Below, piece after piece: positions 18,745 through 25,321 of a stretch of DNA of 64,000 nucleotides (its first letter is position 1; each line of letters opens with the position of its first letter). Below the pieces are notes generated by a model. That model worked only from the letters and a program-made list of their open reading frames with translations, was not told the origin of the DNA and made no database searches. The stretch is from an uncultured Granulosicoccus sp. (lineage in GTDB: Bacteria > Pseudomonadota > Gammaproteobacteria > Granulosicoccales > Granulosicoccaceae): positions 20,555-84,554 of the forward strand of contig CALKLO010000001.1 of the NCBI GenBank assembly GCA_937991945.1, given 5' to 3'. Both the position numbers and the translations under genes were made by a program.

Positions 18745-18761
18745 ATGCAGTAAAATGCAGT
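18745..18761. repeat. Tandem ATGCAGT direct repeat, 10-base period
   Basis: ATGCAGT occurs at 18745-18751 and again at 18755-18761, one helical turn apart and directly after the possible -10 box. This spacing suits a regulator binding one face of the helix, but chance is possible in a 7-base word. Confidence 0.35.
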
Positions 18762-19001
18762 CAATATAAGTAATAAATATCATATAAAACAATGTGATAG
18801 ATGTTTTTGTAGCGACATTTTGAATGCTAGCCACTCGATATTATCTCCATATTTGAGGACCCTGCATTTCCAGTTGAGCTCAATTTGTCCAACAAGGTTC
18901 ACGCTATGCACACGGTTCATTGATTTTTGTTCAATATGTGGAGATACTTCTCGGGTTGCCTTGACACCAAGGCACTCATAACACAACGACTTGGAGTTGA
19001 A

Positions 19002-19976
19002 ATGAACTTGCGTAAAACCGTAGTACACGCTTTGACAGCCGCCGCGTTAACTGTAGCTGGCACCACTGCTCAAGCGGCTGACGAAGTAAATGTAGCTTTC
19101 TTCCTTGAGTGGGCAACACCTAATCAGGTCGCTAAAGTACTTAAGACTTATGACGACGAAATGGGCGTTCCTGTCAACTGGACTAACTTCGATGCTGGTA
19201 CACAGATGACCGAAGCTATGCTTGCTGGCGACATCGATATTTCTTACAGCCAAGGCCTGGCTCCTTTCATCAATGCGGTAAACGCAAACGCGCCAATTAA
19301 ATTGGTTGCTATTGCTGTTCAGTACCCAGCAAACGATTGTGTTGTTCGCACTGGCGAAGGCATCGACAGCAGCAATGCTTCTGAGCTAGAAGGTAAGGCA
19401 GTTGCAGTACCTTTGGCAACGATGGCTGACTACAGCTTCCGTATGATGATGCGTGCACTAGACGTTGACGTATCTGAAATCACTGTTATCGATCAAGTTC
19501 CTGCTGATGCGGCTGTTTCATTGGCTGACGGTTCAGTAGCAATGGCTTGTGGTTTCGGTGGAAACGCAATGGCTAAGATGTACGAGTCAGGTGAAGTACT
19601 CATGACGGGCGAGCAAAAAGAAGCTGCTGGAATCATCAGCTTTGACGTTGTCTCTGTAACTGAAAAGTTCATGCAAGAAAACCCTGATTTGGTTAAGACT
19701 TTCCTTGACGTTACAAATGCAGCAAACAACAACTTCAGCGACAGCGAAGACGAAATGGTTGTAGTTGCTAAAGACGCAGGTATGAGTGTTGAAGATGCAC
19801 GTGGTCAAATGGCTACAATGTCTTTCCCATCTGCTGCAGAACAGCTAGAAAAATACTTCAACGAAAATGGCCTAGCTAGCGCAGCTATCGCAGTTGTAGG
19901 TAATGCATTTGCTACTCCAGAGAATCCAGCTCTTGAAGATTACTCAGTAGCTATCGATACGTCATTCCTGAAGTAA
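19002..19976 (+). CDS. Taurine/nitrate-type ABC transporter substrate-binding protein
   Basis: The start at ATG 19002 follows GGAG (18993-18996) and opens a signal peptide ending TTAQA-A (about residue 25). The 324-residue product has the TauA/SsuA/NMT1 fold signature: EWATPNQVAKVLKTY, then GDIDISYSQGLAPFINAVN and a VIDQVPADAAVSLADGSVAMACGFGGNA hinge block. It would bind taurine or a related sulfonate or amine in the periplasm. No permease or ATPase gene lies nearby, so the rest of the transporter must be elsewhere. It has its own promoter region and a strong terminator, as a highly expressed monocistronic binding protein would. Confidence 0.82.
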   Translation: MNLRKTVVHALTAAALTVAGTTAQAADEVNVAFFLEWATPNQVAKVLKTYDDEMGVPVNWTNFDAGTQMTEAMLAGDIDISYSQGLAPFINAVNANAPIKLVAIAVQYPANDCVVRTGEGIDSSNASELEGKAVAVPLATMADYSFRMMMRALDVDVSEITVIDQVPADAAVSLADGSVAMACGFGGNAMAKMYESGEVLMTGEQKEAAGIISFDVVSVTEKFMQENPDLVKTFLDVTNAANNNFSDSEDEMVVVAKDAGMSVEDARGQMATMSFPSAAEQLEKYFNENGLASAAIAVVGNAFATPENPALEDYSVAIDTSFLK

Positions 19977-19991
19977 GATCTGCATAAATGC

Positions 19992-20017
19992 AAGGCTAAG
20001 CGCAGTTGCTTAGCCTT
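19992..20017 (+). other. First of two hairpins after the binding-protein gene
   Basis: A 9-bp perfect stem AAGGCTAAG / CTTAGCCTT with an 8-base loop, 15 bases after the stop and lacking a T-tract. It may protect the mRNA 3' end upstream of the true terminator. Confidence 0.55.
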
Positions 20018-20036
20018 ACTATTGTGAGTAAAAAAA

Positions 20037-20065
20037 ACGGCCAACTACATGTTGGCCGTTTTTTA
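20037..20065 (+). terminator. Strong intrinsic terminator
   Basis: A perfect 9-bp stem ACGGCCAAC (20037-20045) / GTTGGCCGT (20051-20059), loop TACAT, then TTTTTT. A-rich sequence before it (20030-20036) means it could also act on the minus strand for the racemase gene. Confidence 0.92.
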
Positions 20066-20108
20066 TTGTGTGACTCAAAACGTTTGCCTAGAGATGCAAA
20101 ACCCATCT

Positions 20109-20834
20109 CTAAGAACTAAATCGTTTCGCCACCAATCCCGCCTGAAACCAGTTAATAAAAGTGTGTATCGAAAAAACCGGTAAGCCTGTCAATGCTTGTA
20201 TGTCGGCTGCGTAGGGCACCATATTGGTACATTCCAAAACAATTGCCCCAATGTTGTCATGGTTGGCGATGAGTTCTCGAGCTGCTTGCACATTATCGGT
20301 GCGGCATTTCTCAAGGTCCATGGTGGGTTCATCACCGAGAATGACGCGGGTAAATTCATTGCCGTTTTCAGTACCTGCTACGGGGGTGTCAGCTGGGGCG
20401 CCTGCAGCTAACAGATGTTTTTCTGACAGGTTGCTAGCATGAACCGTTAGCACGCCCACACGTTTACCCGGCGGTAAAATCGCTTGAACCCAAGGCACTT
20501 GCATGAGCGATGATGCTGCTACTGGCGCATCGATAGCGGCACTGAGTTCCTTTTGCATCAGTGATAGAAAGCCGCAGCTGGTGGTGATGCCGTCAACGCC
20601 TTGAGCCAGAAGCTCTTTAGCTGACACTATAAACGGCTCTAGCAGTGTGTCGCTGTCCTGCGATAAGGCCACATTGGCCGATGCACCTTTAACCATGGCG
20701 AAGCGCACCGGGAAATCCCAGCTAGCAGCGTTGCCTAAATCGCCGAGCACTCTTGGAAATTGAGTCTCTAGCATAAGGATGCCCACGCTTGCTAGGTGAG
20801 TGTCGTCGTTTTTACTTTGCTGATGCCTAGTCAT
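20109..20834 (-). CDS. Aspartate/glutamate racemase-family protein
   Basis: A 241-residue protein of the Asp/Glu/hydantoin racemase superfamily. Both catalytic cysteines are present in matching positions: TTSCGFLS in the first half and VLECTNMVPYA in the second. It is cofactor-free, cytoplasmic, and could racemise an amino acid, hydantoin or act as a maleate/decarboxylase-type relative; motif alone does not decide. It is divergent from the FAD amino-acid oxidase (56 bases between starts) and near a TRAP transporter, which supports a role in catabolism of an imported amino acid or amino-acid-like compound. Confidence 0.82.
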   Translation of the reverse strand: MTRHQQSKNDDTHLASVGILMLETQFPRVLGDLGNAASWDFPVRFAMVKGASANVALSQDSDTLLEPFIVSAKELLAQGVDGITTSCGFLSLMQKELSAAIDAPVAASSLMQVPWVQAILPPGKRVGVLTVHASNLSEKHLLAAGAPADTPVAGTENGNEFTRVILGDEPTMDLEKCRTDNVQAARELIANHDNIGAIVLECTNMVPYAADIQALTGLPVFSIHTFINWFQAGLVAKRFSS

Positions 20835-20890
20835 ACGTTTACCATAGCAGTTACAGTGATCCTTATAACCTTCAGTCTAAGACCCTAACT

Positions 20891-22144
20891 ATGAACAGCC
20901 AAAGTACAGAATCTCACACGGTTGTTGTTGGTGCCGGCATTGTCGGTGTGGCAACTGCGGTATGGCTGAGTCGTGCAGGCCATAGGGTCACGCTAGTTGA
21001 TAAGCTGGCACCTGGTGAAGGAACATCCCACGGCAATGCAGGTGTGCTTGCCTCGTGTGCCATGGTTCCGGTCACCACGCCTGGCTTGCTAGCTAAAGCG
21101 CCCAAAATGCTAATGGATGCTAATTTTCCATTGTTTATGCGTTGGTCTTATCTGCCAAAGCTTGCTCCTTGGCTGTATCAGTATTTGTCTTTTGCCAATG
21201 CCAAAGACACCGCCAGAATTTCAGAGCGTCTTAATTTTATTACTGGTGATAGCGTTGAGCAACATCAGGATCTTGCCGGTAACACAGTGGCTGATCAGTG
21301 GTTGGTACCATCCGAATATCAGTTTGCCTACCGCTCACGCAAAGAGTTCGAATCAGAAAGCTATGTATGGGGGCTGCGCCGTGAGCATGGCTTTGTGCCA
21401 GAGCTTATTGACGGTGGTGCGGTTAGAGAAAAAGAACCCGCTTTGTCCGCTGATTTTAAATGCATGGCAGTACTAAAGCATCACGGACACATACGCAGTC
21501 CGGGTGGCTATGTTAAATCTTTGGCTGAAGTGTTCGAATCGCTGGGTGGTCGTATCGTACAAAGCTCGGTAAAAGACATCGAGCTTGTCGGGGACAAGGT
21601 CCACTCCGTTGTGACTGAAGATGGCCCGATTGCATGCGATTCAGTCGTGCTAGCCACCGGTGTTTGGTCTGGGCCTTTGGCTGAAAAACTAGGCCTGAAA
21701 GTACCGCTTGAGGCTGAACGTGGCTACCACGTGATGTTTAAGAACCCGTCGCAAAGCGTTAGTTGCCCAACCATGATTGCTGCTGGGAAATTTGTTGCTA
21801 CTCCCATGGCCGACGGGCTTCGCTGTGCCGGTGTGGTTGAATTTGGTGGGTTGAAAGCAGGTCCGTCCAAAGCACCTATAGATTTCCTGATGCGTAAGTT
21901 TAAAGAGTCATTCCCTGACGTGTCTTATAGTGAAACAGTGGAATGGTTAGGGCATCGACCCGCACCCACCGATAGCTTGCCGTTTATTGGACAAATCAGA
22001 TCGACGGGCGTGTACACAGGGTTTGGACATCAACATATTGGTCTGACGGGTGGTGCTAAAACCGGACGCTTGATCGCAGGTCTTATATCTGGTGAGCACG
22101 ATGAGGTAGGGCTTGAGGCCTTTCGCCCCGATCGATTTAGCTGA
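20891..22144 (+). CDS. FAD-dependent D-amino-acid dehydrogenase-like oxidoreductase
   Basis: A 417-residue DAO/DadA-family flavoprotein. The Rossmann motif VVVGAGIVGVATAVWLSRAGH (about 11-31) binds FAD, SHGNAGVLA follows at about 46-54, and the C-terminal FAD contact is GFGHQHIGLTGGAKTGRLIA. The HRPAPTDSLPFIG block is typical of DadA-type D-amino-acid dehydrogenases, which pass electrons to the respiratory chain. The neighbouring racemase and TRAP importer suggest uptake, stereochemical adjustment and oxidative deamination of one substrate. The exact substrate is unknown; hydroxyproline-like D-imino acids are possible (inference). Confidence 0.85.
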   Translation: MNSQSTESHTVVVGAGIVGVATAVWLSRAGHRVTLVDKLAPGEGTSHGNAGVLASCAMVPVTTPGLLAKAPKMLMDANFPLFMRWSYLPKLAPWLYQYLSFANAKDTARISERLNFITGDSVEQHQDLAGNTVADQWLVPSEYQFAYRSRKEFESESYVWGLRREHGFVPELIDGGAVREKEPALSADFKCMAVLKHHGHIRSPGGYVKSLAEVFESLGGRIVQSSVKDIELVGDKVHSVVTEDGPIACDSVVLATGVWSGPLAEKLGLKVPLEAERGYHVMFKNPSQSVSCPTMIAAGKFVATPMADGLRCAGVVEFGGLKAGPSKAPIDFLMRKFKESFPDVSYSETVEWLGHRPAPTDSLPFIGQIRSTGVYTGFGHQHIGLTGGAKTGRLIAGLISGEHDEVGLEAFRPDRFS

Positions 22145-22214
22145 TACAGCGTTAGTACGAGGGGGAATTAGTTCCATTCCTGCGCGAGCACGGGTAGGAT
22201 AAAGGGCAAGTCCG

Positions 22215-22325
22215 ATGACTAAAGCGCATTGGCAACATGAGTGTTTGTTGTTAGCAGGGGCCGGTGATGGCTACCTATCGCTCATGTCTAGCTCACCTAC
22301 GTTCCGTACAATTGGAGGATTTTAA
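22215..22325 (+). CDS. Possible 36-residue leader ORF before dctP
   Basis: ATG 22215 with GGG a few bases upstream opens 36 codons ending at TAA 22323-22325, three bases before the dctP start. Its codons ATT GGA GGA run through the dctP ribosome binding site, so translation of one would affect the other. The peptide is neutral, without recognised motif, and short ORFs arise by chance; it is a candidate only. Confidence 0.25.
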   Translation: MTKAHWQHECLLLAGAGDGYLSLMSSSPTFRTIGGF

Positions 22326-22328
22326 ATC

Positions 22329-23318
22329 ATGTCGAAGTTCCATCTGAAGTCTGGGCTTATTGCCAGTATCGCAATGTCTGGAATCTGCCTTGCAGGTGCT
22401 GCACACGCTGAAAAATGGGATATGCCTATGGCTTATTCTGCTACCAACTTTCACTCGGAAACAGGCGCACAATTCGCTCAATGTGTCACAACAGGTACAG
22501 GTGGCGATCTAGAAATCGTTACTCACCCAAGTGGTAGCTTATTTAAAGGTGGTGATATCAAGCGCGCTGTTCAAACAGGTCAGGCTCAAATTGGTGAGCG
22601 TCTTATGTCAGGTCACCAAAATGAGAATGCCGTTTTTGGATTCGATTCAATTCCTTTCCTAGCGACTTCGTTCGAAGATTCTGCAAAGCTCTATCAGGCG
22701 GCTAAGCCGACGATGGAAAAATTGCTAGATGAGCAAAACTTGGTTTTACTGTACGCCGTTGCATGGCCACCACAAGGTTTGTATTTCAAGAAAGAAATCA
22801 ACTCCGTAGCCGACATGAAAGGCATCAAGTTCCGTTCATATAACAATGCCACTGCTCGTTTAGCAGAGCTAACAGGCATGCTGCCTGTCAGCATTGAAGC
22901 TGCAGAAATCTCGCAAGCGTTCGCAACAGGTGTCGCTGAATCTATGGTGTCTTCAGGCGCTACCGGTTATGACCGAAAAGTGTGGGAAAGCCTAACGCAT
23001 TTCTATGAAGTGGATGCATGGCTTCCGTATAACTACGTCATGGTTAACAAAGACGTTTGGAACGATACCAGCGATGCTAAAAAAGCCGTTATTCAAGGCT
23101 GTGCAGCGGTAGCTGAATATGCTGGCGAGTGGCGTTCGAAAGAATACACTGGCTTCACAATGGCTGGATTGGCTGCCGGTGGCATGCAAGTAGGGCCTGC
23201 TGGTGATGCGCTAGTCGCTGAATTAAAAGCAATTGGTGACACCATGACAGCTGAATGGATTGAAGCTGCAGGTGATGACGGTAAAGCTATTTTGGAAGCT
23301 TTCGAAGCATCCAAGTAA
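22329..23318 (+). CDS. dctP: TRAP transporter substrate-binding protein, DctP family
   Basis: A 329-residue periplasmic binding protein with a signal peptide ending AGAAHA-E (about residue 27). The DctP hallmarks are visible: HPSGSLFKGGDIKRAVQTGQAQIGE, a PPQGLYFKKEINSVADMKGIKFRSYN strand (where the family's conserved Arg binds the substrate carboxylate) and EISQAFATGVAESMVSSG. It captures an organic acid outside the membrane and delivers it to the DctQM permease encoded next. Starts with GGAGG at 22314-22318. A large hairpin follows its stop. Confidence 0.92.
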   Translation: MSKFHLKSGLIASIAMSGICLAGAAHAEKWDMPMAYSATNFHSETGAQFAQCVTTGTGGDLEIVTHPSGSLFKGGDIKRAVQTGQAQIGERLMSGHQNENAVFGFDSIPFLATSFEDSAKLYQAAKPTMEKLLDEQNLVLLYAVAWPPQGLYFKKEINSVADMKGIKFRSYNNATARLAELTGMLPVSIEAAEISQAFATGVAESMVSSGATGYDRKVWESLTHFYEVDAWLPYNYVMVNKDVWNDTSDAKKAVIQGCAAVAEYAGEWRSKEYTGFTMAGLAAGGMQVGPAGDALVAELKAIGDTMTAEWIEAAGDDGKAILEAFEASK

Positions 23319-23325
23319 TGTAATG

Positions 23326-23359
23326 ACGCCGGCACAGGCTAAGTAGTGTGTGTCGGCGT
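23326..23359 (+). other. Intercistronic hairpin between dctP and dctQ
   Basis: An 11-bp stem, ACGCCGGCACA (23326-23336) with TGTGTCGGCGT (23349-23359, one G-T pair), and a 12-base loop. No T-tract follows. Hairpins here typically stabilise binding-protein mRNA and reduce read-through into the permease genes. Confidence 0.6.
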
Positions 23360-23429
23360 ATTCCATAGATTGTCTAACGCTGTATCTGACGGTTTGTCGA
23401 ATTGCAGCGTTGCGTGAAAAGGTTGTCGT

Positions 23430-23951
23430 ATGAAAGTGTATCAACGGTTTTGCAAATTCTTAGATGCACTGTACCTAGGCGGGGGAGTGCTCGCCTCATT
23501 GTTTCTGATCGCTATTCTTGTGCTTATTGTTGTACAAATGATGGCGCGTTGGACGGGCCAAGTATTTAGTGGTGCGCCGGACTATGCCGGTTACTGTATG
23601 GCAGCTGCTTCATTTTTAGCGTTTGCACATGCCCTCAATAGAGGCGCGCACATTCGCGTTAGCATTTTATTAAATGCAATGGGCGATAAAAAACGATATT
23701 GGTTAGAAATCTGGTGCTTTACGTTGGGTGCAGCTGCAGCGACGTACCTTGCTTGGTTTGCGGTTAAGGCGACACGTTGGTCGCATAAATTCCACGATAT
23801 CAGCCAAGGTCAAGATGCCACGCCACTGTGGATTCCTCAGCTTGGCATGAGTATCGGTGCTGTGTTGCTGGCTATTTGCTTTTGGGACAATGTTCTGCGT
23901 CTTATTGTTTTGAAAAAACACGCTATCCAAGCAGAAGTCGTCCAGCACTAA
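23430..23951 (+). CDS. dctQ: TRAP transporter small permease, DctQ family
   Basis: A 173-residue integral membrane protein with four predicted helices (about 15-38, 52-70, 92-112, 132-152), the standard DctQ topology, and the family block AAASFLAFAHALNRGAHIRVSIL. It joins with DctM in the inner membrane. It sits between dctP and dctM on the same strand. The substrate is unknown, but the locus suggests an amino-acid-derived acid. Confidence 0.9.
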   Translation: MKVYQRFCKFLDALYLGGGVLASLFLIAILVLIVVQMMARWTGQVFSGAPDYAGYCMAAASFLAFAHALNRGAHIRVSILLNAMGDKKRYWLEIWCFTLGAAAATYLAWFAVKATRWSHKFHDISQGQDATPLWIPQLGMSIGAVLLAICFWDNVLRLIVLKKHAIQAEVVQH

Positions 23952-24000
23952 CTCAGTGTTTCGTTAGTATCATTTTCCCAAAGAGTCCGGAGATCCCCAC

Positions 24001-25314
24001 ATGGAAGAAATAGGCGCAATTAGCTTATTCCTTTTCGTTTTGTTCCTACTGTTAGGTTCTGGTGTATGGGTGGGTCTTGCGTTATTGGGCGTGGCCTTCG
24101 TCGGCATGACCTTATTCACTTCGCGACCCGCAGGGGATGCGATGATCACCACCATATGGAGTGCGTCGTCCTCCTGGACTTTAACGGCGCTGCCCTTGTT
24201 TATATGGATGGGGGAAATACTCTATAGGACCCGTTTGTCTGAGGACATGTTCAAAGGTCTATCTCCTTGGATGGCACGACTACCCGGTGGTCTCGTTCAC
24301 ACAAATATTGTCGGATGTGCGGTGTTTGCTGCGGTGTCAGGTTCATCGGCGGCGACATTGACAACTGTTGGCAAGATGTCTATCCCCGAGCTCAGACGAC
24401 GTAAATACCCTGAAAATATGGTGATAGGAACATTAGCTGGGGCCGCAACTCTAGGCCTGATGATTCCACCCTCGTTAACGTTGATCGTTTACGGTGTCAC
24501 CATAAACGAATCTATTCGTAAATTGTTTCTAGCGGGCGTAATCCCTGGGTTGGTGTTAGCTCTGATGTTCATGGCCTACGTTGCCATCATGTCTAAAATG
24601 TCCAAAGATTTTAATCCAGACCCTGAACCGTATATGAGCTTCGGTCAAAAGGTTGCGAATAGCCGGTATCTGATTCCAGTCATTTTATTGATCATGTTGG
24701 TTATTGGATCTATGTATGCCGGAGTGGCAACGGCGACGGAAGCTGCAGCGTTTGGTGTTATCGGAGCTCTAGTGCTTGCCGCTATCCAACGATCATTAAG
24801 TTGGGAGACCTTTACAACGAGTCTTATGGGGGCAACACGTACGTCCGCTATGATCGCGCTAATTCTAGCGGGTGCTGCATTTCTATCCTTATCTATGGGC
24901 TTTACGGGCTTGCCTAGGGCGCTCGCTGATTTTATTGCTCACTTAGATTTATCGCAGTTCCAGCTACTGATGGCCTTGCTGGTGTTCTACATTATTTTGG
25001 GGTGTTTTCTAGACGGTATTTCGTCAGTTGTACTGACGATGGCTGTCGTAGAGCCCATGATTCGTGAGGCAGGAATTGATGTTATCTGGTTTGGTATTTT
25101 CGTTGTGGTCGCTGTTGAAATGGCCCAGATCACACCGCCTATCGGTTTCAATCTTTTTGTGTTGCAAGGAATGACCAATCATGAAATGGGGTATATTGCG
25201 AAAGCCGCGCTGCCCATGTTTATGATCATGGTCGTGATGGTATTTGTGCTAATTGCGGTTCCAGAAATGGCAACGTGGTTGCCGGACACCATGAGAGCAA
25301 ATCCGTCGGGGTAG
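24001..25314 (+). CDS. dctM: TRAP transporter large permease, DctM family
   Basis: A 437-residue membrane protein with about 12 hydrophobic helices. The DctM signatures are present: AAVSGSSAATLTTVGKMSIPE, GAATLGLMIPPSLTLIVYG and, in the second half, ATEAAAFGV and EMAQITPPIGFNLFVLQG. It forms the sodium- or proton-driven transport channel of the dctPQM system. The start ATG 24001 follows a weak GGAG (23989-23992). The stop is 7 bases from the converging GGDEF-EAL gene, with no obvious terminator between. Confidence 0.93.
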   Translation: MEEIGAISLFLFVLFLLLGSGVWVGLALLGVAFVGMTLFTSRPAGDAMITTIWSASSSWTLTALPLFIWMGEILYRTRLSEDMFKGLSPWMARLPGGLVHTNIVGCAVFAAVSGSSAATLTTVGKMSIPELRRRKYPENMVIGTLAGAATLGLMIPPSLTLIVYGVTINESIRKLFLAGVIPGLVLALMFMAYVAIMSKMSKDFNPDPEPYMSFGQKVANSRYLIPVILLIMLVIGSMYAGVATATEAAAFGVIGALVLAAIQRSLSWETFTTSLMGATRTSAMIALILAGAAFLSLSMGFTGLPRALADFIAHLDLSQFQLLMALLVFYIILGCFLDGISSVVLTMAVVEPMIREAGIDVIWFGIFVVVAVEMAQITPPIGFNLFVLQGMTNHEMGYIAKAALPMFMIMVVMVFVLIAVPEMATWLPDTMRANPSG

Positions 25315-25321
25315 CGTTTTG

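Larger units (their letters stand above)
18662..19001. other. 340-base AT-rich intergenic region before the taurine-type binding protein
   Basis: No credible gene. An earlier in-frame start for the binding protein exists at 18927, but it would put a non-signal sequence in front of an obvious signal peptide. The first half is AT-rich and holds a possible promoter (18715-18742) and a phased direct repeat (18745-18761); the rest would be a leader of about 250 bases. Confidence 0.6.
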
